A DNA stretch of 64,000 bases from Deroplatys truncata (taxonomy: Eukaryota; Arthropoda; Insecta; Mantodea; Mantidae). The DNA is taken from assembly GCA_030765065.1 (NCBI GenBank), contig CM060975.1, forward strand, positions 162,784,993 through 162,848,992. Reading direction: 5' to 3'. Numbering within the stretch: the stretch's first letter is position 1; every line of letters starts with the position of its first letter. A program made the translations under genes and the position numbers. The notes beneath the pieces were generated by a model, which made no database searches, was not told where the DNA came from, and saw only the letters and a program-made list of their open reading frames with translations. Positions 46,277 through 55,199 of this stretch are shown here, one piece after another.

Positions 46277-48222
46277 CTGAAGGGAACATCTTTGAAGAGC
46301 TTGCAGCCGTGGTACCAGCAGCCGTGAAAGAAAAATACCCGTTTCCCCTCCCCGTCCTCCCTATACCCGTCCACCTTGTGCCCGAGAACCTTCACTTCGC
46401 GCCCTCTGAGGGCGTGCTGGATGGTGATGTTTTTCTGCGCCTCTACCCAACCCAGCCAAATGCAGGCGATGCGCGACTGCTTGTCCGCCAGGCGATAACC
46501 GCCGGTGGGCATCAGTGCTATCTTGTCGCGCGGCATAAACCGCTTTCGGCTGACGCACATGCACGCATGCGCGATGGGGACGCACTCTCGGAACGGATCG
46601 ATTCCGTTCTCGTGCAGGAATTCTCTCCTAAATTTCGAAACTCCTCGGCTCAGCAGAAACTCGTCCATCTTGCAGTACGTCACCATTTCCTGCTGCATGT
46701 CGAACACGTACCCTGAAGACGCCCTTTCCTCGTGCCACTGCTCGAACGCCTCCCTCCCCTCCCCCGACATGCCGTCCGGGCAGTAGTGCTTTGCGTTGGG
46801 AATCGAACCCGCGTAATGCTCGTTTTCCTTTGTGTTAAAGAGGTATGGGAAATAACCTTTGCTTTCCTGTAATCCGAAAGTCTTAGAAAAGCGAGCCAGC
46901 GGCATGGGAATGAAGTTCAGCGAGTCTAGAAACGTGACGTCACCGTGCTTCATTTGGTAGATCTTGGTACCGTTCATGATTAGCTCGGGCGTCCACTTTA
47001 AAGTGCCCACCATGTATTTCAATAGAAATTGTCCGTCGTAGGCGCGCATGTTATGTGCCAGCAGCACGGCGTCCCAGGCTTCGAACCTCGGCTGCATCAC
47101 GTGGTCGAACAGCTGCTTCACCGGTGCGTCGGTAAAAACGTGTTCTTTCGTGCCGCACTCGGTACAGAACGCCATCTTTTCGCCTTCGTCTATGCACAGG
47201 GGGCACGCTTGGTAGAGCACGCATAAATTTGGAACGTGCTCGTAAGTATTCTCTTTGTGCTTGTACGCCGTGTTCTGCGTGCATTCAAAATCTGTGAACA
47301 TGAACACGAAGCGGTTTCTCTTGCTCGGTGAACAGTACGGTTGCATGTAGCACATGTGATTGCTCTTCACGTGAACCTTGCAATTGGAGCAAAATTTTTC
47401 TCCGCATTCGTGCGCCCCTTTTCGGTGTCTCAGGTTCACCAGCTTATTGCAAGTAGTACACACTTTTTCCACGTCGCACACCGACAACGCCTTCGGGTAA
47501 AAGACGCCTTTCCTCGCATGATTCGCAAAACAGGTTGCACCCTTAAAGTCTCGGTTACACGCGCCACAGTGTATGAACGCTTCATAGCGCTTAGGGCACT
47601 GCTGGTGGCACTTTGAGCAAGCGCCATCGCATCGATGTAATTCTTTTGCGTGCCCGGAGGGATAATGGCAACGTCGACAATACGACTTACATTTAAAACA
47701 CTTCTGCAAGTCTACAATGGCATTAAAGTGCCCCTCGTGGAACATGACGTCAATGCGCTTATCTGTTTCCTTCTCTGACGCGTACATGACGTGCTTGCCC
47801 GTATGATCTGAAAACACCGTCACCGCGTACCCCTTTAACATCGCGTCAAAATCTCTGACGTCATCGATAGTAAATGGACCGTTCGTCTTTCCTACAATTT
47901 GACACAAGGCTAGAGCGTTTTGTTTCTGCAGGTATTCCGACCATCTAATGGTTTTATAATTGCCGTCTCCATCCACTTTAGCCGTGCCAACCGCTATAGC
48001 TCTTGCTAAACACAAGCTGTCTTTGTTCATAATTTCTACTATGCCTTTATTGCCGGTACAGGCATCGCACGGCTTGTGACACGAACCCGACACCTCCTTG
48101 GTCCAAACAAAAGTGATTTTCAAAGGTCCCTCTAGCAAAAACTGTTGATTGCTTTGCATCACCTTCTCTATCGATTTTATAACCGCCTCCGCATTCACCT
48201 GGTCCGTGCGTCTAACGCTCAT
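46273..48222 (-). CDS. B-family DNA polymerase N-terminal region: zinc-binding and 3'-5' exonuclease, no polymerase domain
   Basis: An unbroken ORF of 649 codons. Residues about 48-180 hold the N-terminal region common in Polinton PolB ('CDACTGNKG', 'DSLCLARAIAVG'). About 175-300 is very Cys/His-rich, with roughly ten CxxC/CxxH pairs and several zinc ribbons. The exonuclease motifs are intact: Exo I D311/E313 ('FTDFECT'), Exo II N391 and D396 ('AHNMRAYDGQF'), Exo III Y516/D520 ('YCKMD'). The ORF ends at residue 649 just after 'HGCWYHGC' (633-640), the motif that normally precedes the palm. Motifs A, B and C of the polymerase are absent from the window. ATG overlaps the upstream stop and TGA overlaps the capsid ATG. 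It is the only large gene of the element without a break. Confidence 0.9.
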   Translation of the reverse strand: MSVRRTDQVNAEAVIKSIEKVMQSNQQFLLEGPLKITFVWTKEVSGSCHKPCDACTGNKGIVEIMNKDSLCLARAIAVGTAKVDGDGNYKTIRWSEYLQKQNALALCQIVGKTNGPFTIDDVRDFDAMLKGYAVTVFSDHTGKHVMYASEKETDKRIDVMFHEGHFNAIVDLQKCFKCKSYCRRCHYPSGHAKELHRCDGACSKCHQQCPKRYEAFIHCGACNRDFKGATCFANHARKGVFYPKALSVCDVEKVCTTCNKLVNLRHRKGAHECGEKFCSNCKVHVKSNHMCYMQPYCSPSKRNRFVFMFTDFECTQNTAYKHKENTYEHVPNLCVLYQACPLCIDEGEKMAFCTECGTKEHVFTDAPVKQLFDHVMQPRFEAWDAVLLAHNMRAYDGQFLLKYMVGTLKWTPELIMNGTKIYQMKHGDVTFLDSLNFIPMPLARFSKTFGLQESKGYFPYLFNTKENEHYAGSIPNAKHYCPDGMSGEGREAFEQWHEERASSGYVFDMQQEMVTYCKMDEFLLSRGVSKFRREFLHENGIDPFRECVPIAHACMCVSRKRFMPRDKIALMPTGGYRLADKQSRIACIWLGWVEAQKNITIQHALRGREVKVLGHKVDGYREDGEGKRVFFFHGCWYHGCKLFKDVPFR

Positions 48223-48496
48223 GTTAAAAGCTTTGGACGGGTGCTCCTCGTCCGCAATCTTACGCCTAAATATCCCGGTTCGTTTCCCAATAGATTTTCT
48301 TTCGCAACGTTAATAATGTCCGTAAAAAGAAGCGTCAAACATTGCTCTGGGTTTGCATCTCTGGGACCCGGGTTCACGGTAATTTCTGTTTCCATGTAGC
48401 CGGAGAAAAGCCTTTTCAACGTTCTCTGCCTATGGCTATAATGTCGAACCTGGGCTGCAAGGTTCCAGATTCGCTTATCGCATGTTCCGACTCCAT
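48219..48496 (-). pseudogene. Polinton small gene upstream of the exonuclease, one frameshift
   Basis: ATG at 48496-48494 opens 'MESEHAISESGTL' and 'FDIIAIGRER', then meets a TGA. The neighbouring frame continues 'YMETEITVNPGPRDAN' and 'LTLLFTDIINVAKENLLGN' to the stop at 48221-48219, which overlaps the exonuclease ATG (ATGA). About 92 codons in all. It is the first gene of the main minus-strand transcript. Function unknown. Confidence 0.5.
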
Positions 48497-48573
48497 GCTT
48501 CGTGCTTCGTTCAACAACGCCTAAAAACCTATTTTCACGTTCAAACACTTTAAATACACGTCATCCAAGTGCT

Positions 48574-48582
48574 GTTTTATAC
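48574..48582 (-). promoter_or_regulatory. TATA box for the exonuclease-capsid-protease transcript
   Basis: GTATAAAAC on the minus strand, about 78 nt upstream of the ATG at 48496. It would start a transcript running through the ATGA-linked genes to about 44457. Confidence 0.5.
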
Positions 48583-49229
48583 GCTGCTTCTTTTTACGAT
48601 ATATAAACAACTACTGCAACGCAAACAGATACTGTTTTTTTCTTAACAACGTCAATGTGCCTCCACGCGCGCACTTGCGTATTGCGTATAGCAAATGGGG
48701 CTTTTTTCTCGCAAAAACAACACTTCCAATATATGGTCAATGTTCCAAAAAGCGAAAACCTTATATTTTCCAACCAAAACACTTTTCTCGCACAATTCAC
48801 ATTTTCGCGAGCCGCTTATCGCCTGGTGCTTTGATACTCTGCTTATCGCAATCGCAACTTCCGCATGCGCACTCAGTTAAAGGCCTCATTAAAATTCACG
48901 GCCTGTTATCGCGTCACAACTTCCAGAGTTTTATCAGACACTTTTCCGGCGCACTTCCAGTCACACCAGCGAACCGCGGCACCATCCGGTTGCGATAATA
49001 ATTAAAATGTTAAACCGGCAACCATACCACCACATTTAAACATTTTTCGTTCTAATCACTTCCGTTCTCATGGCCATTTAACAAGACCACGTGTACTTTC
49101 TAGCCCTTTAATCAGCAGCGGCCATATTGTGACGCACATCCCGCTACTGATTACAAGCCCCCTTTAAAACTTGTCACTTCGGCTCGCCAGCTTCACACTC
49201 AGTCTTCGTCTAGAACCCGAACAAGCAAC
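48583..49229. promoter_or_regulatory. Divergent intergenic region with repeated TTATCGC words
   Basis: No gene; it separates the minus-strand replication/capsid cluster from the plus-strand genes. TTATCGC occurs at 48816, 48843 and 48906, as GCGATAA at 48992, and once more just inside the gene at 48475. A TTTAAA at 49163-49168 may serve the plus-strand gene at 49230. Candidate control region or replication site. Confidence 0.5.
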
Positions 49230-50491
49230 ATGCAGGGAGTACCGCCGTCTACCATCCGTGACAAGGGATTTTTTTGTCGCCTTCAACGAGTAGGTTGTAC
49301 CAGCAACTCCTAACACAGCAACAACAGTTTTACACCAACAACATCTACAGCCATCCAGAAGACGTGGTCTTCTCGCTCCTGGATTTACAAAATTTCCAAC
49401 AACAGTTTGCTCAACCCATCGTTCACCCGCCTCTACCACCACCACCACCACCACCACCAGCAGCAGCGTACCAAGCTGCAGAAGAACAACAACACCAACC
49501 GCTACCGCATTTCGACGCAGCATTTGGTCACCTTCAGCACCACCTGTCTTGGTTGAACAACAGCAACGATAGCCAAGGTTATTCTGCTTCTTCTTCTTCT
49601 TCGTTGGTTTCACTAGAGGTCGTCAACAACTCAGCGCCGTCAGGAACCAGCACAGACAGCGGGGTGTTCTCTACCAACACTTTCAACACCCATGCTGCAG
49701 GAGAACCACCGCCTCCGTCCTACTTCCCAGCTTCCTCCTCCTCTGTCATTCTCCTCAGTTCTCTATCACCCTATCATCATTATCTTACCTCGCGCCTTGA
49801 GACATTCGTCCGTCTTTCCTCGAACGGTCCAGAAGGCACGCCTCCACAGCGTCTAACCTCTACCCCACTTCATTCCTCTCCTTCTTCCCTACCATTATTC
49901 CTACCTGGTTTAGAATCCGTGTCCCTCGAGGACATCCATGTTCAACCCTTTTCTCCTCATTCTCCTAATTACCCTCCCCCGACCCCTTCCTCTACATCTT
50001 CTCCTCAACCATCTCAATTTACTCCAATCTCCCCGCAACAGTATATTTCCCTTCCCAAAGTAACCTCACCCTCTCATCTCCTTAGCCCTAAATACAGCAA
50101 CATTTCTCCTCCAAATTCCTCCCTCTTGCAAGTGCTGTCCTGCACACCTCGCAAATTCTGTCACCTTCCAGTGCGGCGTAACCTGCTTCCTCAGTGGTTA
50201 CCAAATTCTGTGCTCCTGCAGCACAGCAGCGGCTGGTGCAAATTTAACAGCTGCCAGGACGACGGGTACGACCATTCACTTGCAGCGCTTCCTGAGGTTG
50301 ATACTCAGCATACAGCCGACCTGGCACTGCCGCAACTAGTGCCCATCACCCAAGAAACGCGGCTCCGGTTGGCTCGGCAGCAACGTGCGGCAAGAAATGC
50401 TGCCGTCACACCAGAACCCAGGACCAAAAAACTCCGCTGCTGCTCCAAGCTCTATGTTAGTGTTGAGTGCGTGCGCGTGTTTGTAGAATAA
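49230..50491 (+). pseudogene. Polinton Pro/Gln/Ser-rich protein, about 420 codons, one frameshift
   Basis: ATG at 49230 reads 'MQGVPPSTIRDKG', then a run of seven T (49269-49275) puts the frame off by one. From 49274 the reading is open for about 405 codons: a Gln-rich start ('LLTQQQQFYTNNI'), a run of nine or ten Pro (about 49433-49462), long Ser/Pro-rich middle ('SPNYPPPTPSSTSSPQPSQ') and a basic C-terminus ('RLRLARQQRAARNAA', 'RTKKLRCC'). Low complexity suggests a disordered scaffold, core or activator protein. A TTG codon at 49274 is not a likely start, which is why I favour the ATG plus slip. AATAAA at the stop (about 50491-50496) is a probable polyadenylation signal. The antisense Val-rich frame here is a shadow. 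Confidence 0.55.
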
Positions 50492-50619
50492 TAAAAGTGC
50501 TTCTGCTTCTAAGGTTTGTGCAATGTAAATTTTGTTTTCTTTTTTTTCTTTTATTATTTTAAAGCAAAACATTATTTGTTAGCTTTTTCTTTTATTTCTT
50601 TCCCTCTTCAAAAAACACA

Positions 50620-50962
50620 ATGAATTACACTTCTGCTTTCTGCAGAAGAAGACCAATGCCCCTTGTGCCAAGCCATATTCGCCGACCAATTATGTTTCAG
50701 TGCGCACGTGTAAGAACCGTCTTTTAAGCGTCCAGTGCACTTACGCTGTGTGTGGAAACCCTATTACTCCACAGATCCTTCAGTCAATGCTTTCATCGAC
50801 AATCTCGGTTTTAAGCATTTTGATTTAGTTCAGCCTAATTTAGCTCTGCAGCCAAAGTGTCTTTACTGCCAGGCGCTTAGCGCGTGCCTTAAACACAGCC
50901 TTTCAAACCCATTCAAACAACAACATATTTGCCAGTGTCCCAACCTTATCAAAGACTATTGA
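50620..50962 (+). pseudogene. Polinton zinc-finger protein 1, broken
   Basis: ATG at 50620 shifts within about 10 codons into the frame with 'AEEDQCPLCQAIFADQLCFSAHV', given here in one short block of Cys/His pairs (about 50646-50710). A TAA at 50711-50713 interrupts it. The frame goes on with 'VWKPYYSTDPSVNAFI', 'FKHFDLVQP', 'KCLYCQALSACLKH' and 'HICQCPNL' to the TGA at 50960. CxxC pairs near both ends imply two zinc sites. Unknown function; small regulators of this kind are common in DNA viruses. Confidence 0.5.
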
Positions 50963-50965
50963 AAC

Positions 50966-51288
50966 ATGTCGGCGTCAGCCAGTGTTCAAGGGAGCAATCC
51001 CAACACTTCCGCATGCATTTACGAGGAACAGTGCAATAGCATAACCAAGTTTTGCGTGGCTTGCAAGCACGCACAATACCTCAAAAACAGCAAGAGCTGC
51101 TACTGAACAGTTACAAGCCGTATACGGTGTGGTATAGCGCCCATAACAATCACCGTTATTTCCCCTTATGTTTGCAATGCCATGCACGGCGTTCGTGTGT
51201 CATAAACAATATTCCCATTGTGTTCAAACATTTACAAACACAAAAAAAATCATCGTGCCCTCGTTGCACAGGACAATTTGTAACATAA
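50966..51288 (+). pseudogene. Polinton zinc-finger protein 2, one frameshift
   Basis: ATG at 50966 is four bases after the stop of the previous gene. The first frame reads 'CIYEEQCNSITKFCVACKH' and ends at 51104-51106. A neighbouring frame continues 'YKPYTVWYSAHNNHRYFPL', 'CLQCHARRSC' and 'SSCPRCTGQFVT' to 51288. Three CxxC pairs in about 105 residues suggest a zinc ribbon. The tight spacing suggests it is read from the same message as its neighbour. Confidence 0.5.
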
Positions 51289-51786
51289 TATAAAACCATC
51301 GTTCATCATATGATGTGTTTTTCATTCTTTGTATATGGTATGGTAAAAATATTGGTACCGTGTTATTCATAATTTTTTCATTTCCTGCAATTATGTTTTA
51401 TAGTCTACTCAATTTTAGTGTTTATAGTGTTCTCTCTCTCTTTTTAAAAAAATGTTGTTTATTTTTTTCTACCCTTGTTTAATACACTGCACATATTGTG
51501 CTTTGCTGCTTAATGAGTGTTTCATTTTTGTTTATTCACACTTTACCTAGTTAGGGTCCTTTCCCCTTCCTCATAGATCAATAGCACACATATATTTCAC
51601 AATATGCATATAAAAACTAATTATGCAAAATCAAACAACAGTTTAAAAATAAAAAAAAATTCTTCAAAGACCGCCATGCATTATATCAAGTTAAGGCATA
51701 AACATATGCCAAAAGAAAAGATACGTATAGCAAACTTATTGCAATAAGTTATAATTCATGTCTTCTATTTCAGCTACGTTTTCCTT
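51289..51786. other. AT-rich gap between convergent Polinton genes
   Basis: About 500 bp between the ends of the plus-strand zinc-finger gene and the minus-strand secreted gene. TTTATT at about 51528-51533 gives a minus-strand AATAAA, some 260 nt past the stop at 51790. No ORF or repeat seen. Confidence 0.5.
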
Positions 51787-51789
51787 TTT

Positions 51790-53023
51790 TCATTTCGTCT
51801 CAAATTCTATCTCCTCTCCCTCCTCTACATCCCCTCCGTCAACGTCTTCCTCCTCCTTTCCCTCCTCCGGTATTGGGTCTTCGTCGTACGATTGCTCATA
51901 GTTAGCAAACTCCTCATCCTCTCCTCCGCCTGTACATGCGCTTTCCAATTTTCCTATCATCTGCTTTAATGCCTCAAATTCCTCGTTCATTTTACTTACA
52001 TTTCCTTTTATTCTATTCACTAACTCTTCTTGCTTCGTCACATTCTGCTTTTTCTCTTCCAATTCCCTTTTCATTCTTTCCAACAATCCCTGCATGCCGC
52101 CCACCCTCCTTTCACATCCTTCTTTTTCCTTCCTCACCCCGCCAATCGCCCTGTTTCCTTCCTCCACCTTCCTATCGCATTCTTTTTTCATTTTTTGCTT
52201 TATCAAATTCACCCCTTTTTTGCACCTCTCAGATGCTGCTTTTCGTATGCTCGTCACCGACACCCTCCCCACATCCCCACCATTACATTCCAAATTTATT
52301 TTCAAAGTCCTCTCCGCACCCCATCTAGACGCCCGCTTCACCCTCCCACCCATCGTCCTTTCTCCACCTACATTCAACTCCCACTCACCCCATTTTCCAC
52401 ATCCCCAAATATATTCATAAAATTGTCAGAAAAATAGGAATTCATCTCATTTACTACGCTATAAGCCATCATAAACTCACTCTCCTTCGGCGTCAACTTC
52501 CATTCCAATTCCAAACCCTCCGGCAAGTCTACCGTATCCACCAACAAACTACAATCCACCATCTCCACCAGAATCGAAGTGTTGTCGCTAGCATACATAC
52601 CCACAGGTTTTTTTTATAAAATTTACACCTGTCATCCACACCCGCTCCACCTTCCTCACACCCACATCTCCCATTTAAAATGTAACCCTCAGGGCATTCA
52701 AGTTACCCCATCTTTACACCCCCGTACATCAACCCTCCACATCTCTTCCCCCTCTGACATCTGCTTACAGGTTTTAAACAATTATACACTTTCTTAAGTG
52801 TCCCCAAGTTAATAAAATCAGATCCAAACCTACACCCACTCCCCTTCCGGTAGGTGCATGTACAGTTTGGTAACAATTCGTAATCCTTTTTACATCTTGT
52901 CACATTTTCCAAATGTCCCGTCTCGACATTCAACTCGAACCCACACCTCCCAAAACTAACGCAACTCCTCTCTGCGCCAGCAACTCCTACTATCACCAAC
53001 GCTATCACTATCGCAATCATCAT
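51790..53023 (-). pseudogene. Polinton secreted Cys-rich protein with coiled-coil tail, broken
   Basis: ATG at 53023 opens a clear signal peptide ('MMIAIVIALVIVGVAGA'), then a Cys-rich region ('SCVSFGRCGFEL', 'NCTCTYRKGSGCRFG', 'CQRGKRCGG'). A stop at 52705-52703 interrupts. The same frame resumes with an EGF/TIL-like 'CPEGYILNGRCGCEEGG'. A run of eight T (52608-52615) shifts the frame into 'MVDCSLLVDTVDLPEGLEL' and a further shift near 52385 gives a long coiled coil ('LLERMKRELEEKKQNVTKQ', 'MNEEFEALKQMIGKLES') with an acidic tail. About 410 codons. A fibre-like or envelope-like attachment protein is possible; I recognise no family. Confidence 0.6.
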
Positions 53024-53059
53024 CGTTCCATATACTTCTTTACACCCGCAACATTCTCC

Positions 53060-53070
53060 TTTTTATACCT
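53060..53070 (-). promoter_or_regulatory. TATA box for the secreted-protein gene
   Basis: GGTATAAAAAGG on the minus strand about 40 nt upstream of the ATG at 53023. It is nearly identical to the box before the 44415 gene. Between it and the TIR (53071-53416) is a pyrimidine-rich stretch without a gene. Confidence 0.65.
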
Positions 53071-53416
53071 TTCCCCTCACCTCCAAAATACCCCCACTCC
53101 CACCTCTTTTTCTCTCAACCAATCATATTCTCTCTTATTCTCACTAATCCACACCTTTCATTTATTTCATTCCACCAATAACATCACTTCTTATTCTCAC
53201 CAATCGGAACATCACACGTCACTTCCTCATCTACTTTTTACCACTTACCTGCTAATCATTCCCTCTTTCCCTTCCCAACTCTCCACAAAGACACATCGCA
53301 AATTCCCTTCTCCAGGTCACGTGACCTTAAACTACCCCATCTCCCTCAACATCACCCTCTTCTACATTTTCTTCACCACCACATATCCAACCAACCCTTA
53401 TCCTCAAACTTTATCT

Positions 53417-53600
53417 GGCCACGGATTAACCAACCTGGATCAACGATAATCCTACCGCTAGTGGCAACTTTTCAAACTTCCCGCTAATCCCACTAATCCA
53501 CCTTAATCCCTTCGGATTAAGACGGTTTAACGCGACACAAACACCACCTAGCGGCAGGATTATCGTTAATCCAATTGGCTAATCCGGGCCCTTAACTACT
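53417..53600 (-). repeat. Polinton right terminal inverted repeat
   Basis: 184 bp, inverted copy of 40562-40744. Differences from the left copy include AATCGATAA versus AACGATAA near the outer end and a few single-base changes. It ends ...CTACT at 53600, next to the ATCCCG target copy. Confidence 0.95.
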
Positions 53601-53894
53601 ATCCCGAGATATCCGTTATTAATGGTAAGACTTGATCAATACTTAGCCATACTTTTAAAGTTCGTTCGATTTTCAGTTGATTCTTGCAATGTCATGGAAA
53701 GAGTGTGGAATTTTAAGATCAGGGTGTAGCGTACAGTTCGTAAACATTTGACTGTCGTTGTTCCCTTTTATTTATAACCAAATGTGTATTGCAGCTACTT
53801 CTGTAAACTCGATTAAAATGAAGTAGATAGGAAAATAAGCTTTCGTAAGAATAATTTATATATCCACTAATAAGCGATAGAGGGTAGAGAAAGT
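53601..53894 (+). repeat. Dispersed repeat, right half, after the Polinton
   Basis: Begins with the second ATCCCG copy and aligns with about 59126-59451 ('cgagatat-', 'tgaagtagat', 'gtagagaaagt'). It ends in GTAGAGAAAGT (53884-53894), the inverted partner of TTTTCTCTAC at 40010. Confidence 0.8.
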
Positions 53895-53923
53895 AATTGA
53901 ATATACCAAAGAGAATTTTTAAG

Positions 53924-54142
53924 TCACGTTAATAGTCTGCGAAAATGTACTGAGTACACTCGAGCATTATCGGGCTTGAATTTATCACTCCGTTTACACC
54001 GTCTTAGTTTATCAACTTTAGGAAACCTGTGGTACATAACTTCAGACGTTTTTATTCCTATATTAGAACACTGTCCTATAGCACAATTAATTTGTTTCTT
54101 GAAAAGTTGCTCACTTTTAAATTGAATTCCATTTATGGACAC
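53924..54142 (-). pseudogene. THAP-domain fragment
   Basis: The minus-strand frame (72 codons) contains 'NCAIGQCSN', 'MYHRFPKVDKLRR', 'CKRSDKFKPDNARVYSVHF'. This is the order of a THAP zinc finger (C-x3-C ... F-P ... C ... P ... C-S-x-H-F). The first Cys of the final C-x2-H is replaced by Tyr and the invariant Trp is missing. THAP domains occur in P-element transposases and in animal DNA-binding proteins. It stands alone, without a transposase core, so it is a remnant. Confidence 0.65.
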
Positions 54143-54144
54143 TT

Positions 54145-54365
54145 TAACTGCTACGGTTCTTAGCGTCCCACTCTATGTTGGGCGTGAAAGATCGGAAATT
54201 TTGCTCAGAGGCCTCTTTGTCAGGCTTGAGGTTCTTTTACATACCGTAAATCTACGACACGGGACCACCGCCTTTACCTCCCCTCCGAAGGAAGCTGTGC
54301 TGAAGATTTTTACGCCTGAAAAATCCAATGCCCTTCGCCGGGTTGAACCCGACCTCGGGAACTAG
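54145..54365 (-). repeat. SINE copy B, inverted relative to copy A
   Basis: On the minus strand: a B-box-like GGGTTCAACCCGG, then the conserved TAGATTTACGG, GAGGCCTCTGAGCAAAATTT and GGGACGCTAAGAACCGTAGC blocks. Same family as 24190-24450. Confidence 0.75.
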
Positions 54366-55180
54366 AGGGCACACAAACATATACACACCGTACTTTACAA
54401 GATATCACTAGTTTTGCACTTCAGCTTGCAAACAAAACCAATTGGTACACAATCAATGTCTTTTATGAATGTGAACCATAAACAGTATTCTTTTGTGGTG
54501 GGTGTATGTATAATATATGCACCTGTGTCATATTAAATTCACAGCCGCAGTTTCACATTAACTTCTAAGAAATAAAAACAGCGTATGCATTTTATACGCT
54601 GATAGAGAAAGGGAGTATTGTTTTGTGGTTAGTGTATGCTTATGCACCTGTGAAAAAATGTATTGCATGAGCCAGTACAGGTTCATGCAATACAATTGCG
54701 TCAGATTTAATTCACTGTCACAGTTAACGTTAGTTTAAGAATAGTAACTTGCTATCTTTATTGGTTAAGTATGTAACACAAACTATTATTTTAAGGGATA
54801 TTTGATAACTTTTACAGCTCTTGTAGAATTTTAAATAATATTTTAAGACAATAAACACAAATACTTGTTTTCATTGTATATATTTAAATTTTTCATTAAA
54901 AACAACTAACGTTGTGACTTTCGACACATAACCTGTCTTCTACCTTACTAGGTTTTCAGGTCATGTTCCAGTTTTAAACATGGAATGCACGTTATTTGGT
55001 ATTCAATAATAATAAGGTATCACTAGGAACTCCTATATTTACATAATTGCTCGTTGATAGGAAAATTCAGCTTTATTTTTACATTTTCGGCATTGCAATT
55101 TTATCAGCAGGCTTCGATGTTGGTTTCGGGCCATGGGAGAGGTCTGCTATTCGCTATCTGAACACATGCCGGAAGCTTCG
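54366..55180. other. Unassigned AT-rich sequence
   Basis: No gene supported. Two short stretches near 54481-54540 and 54609-54720 look like diverged duplicates ('tgtatgtataatatatgcacctgtg' against 'tgtatgcttatgcacctgtg', and 'attaaattcacagccgcagtt' against 'atttaattcactgtcacagtt'). Confidence 0.35.
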
Positions 55181-55199
55181 GATATCGGTCGTTTCCGTA

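Larger units (their letters stand above)
40562..53600. mobile_element. Polinton/Maverick (adintovirus-like) integrated virus, 13,039 bp
   Basis: It is bounded by inverted repeats (40562-40744 and 53417-53600) beginning AGTAGTTAAGGGCCCGG, and flanked by the 6-bp duplication ATCCCG at 40556-40561 and 53601-53606. A 6-bp duplication and 5'-AG ends are known Polinton traits. It encodes a double-jelly-roll capsid protein, an adenain-like protease and a PolB N-terminal region with the exonuclease, all on the minus strand. The plus strand carries a Pro-rich and two zinc-finger ORFs. A secreted Cys-rich gene reads from the right TIR. No integrase (DDE/RVE), no FtsK-type ATPase and no polymerase palm were found. 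Nearly all genes carry frameshifts or stops, so it is an inactive fossil or the assembly has indel errors. It sits inside a dispersed repeat (paralogue 58548-59451). Confidence 0.93.

Noticed and set aside
46309..47616. Plus-strand ORFs opposite the exonuclease gene
   Set aside because: Shadows of the 649-codon minus-strand ORF; no motifs of their own.
49164..49613. Minus-strand ORF of 149 codons with a Val/Gly-rich repeat
   Set aside because: It is the antisense image of the Pro/Gln-rich plus-strand gene; the Val run mirrors the CCA repeat.
51936..52437. Several long Pro/Ser/Phe-rich plus-strand ORFs
   Set aside because: They overlap each other in three frames and are antisense to the Lys/Glu-rich coiled coil of the secreted gene.
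40562..53600. Retroviral-type integrase or FtsK/HerA ATPase expected in a Polinton
   Set aside because: I looked in all frames for the integrase zinc/DDE pattern and for a P-loop and found none; absence is by eye and could miss a heavily broken gene.
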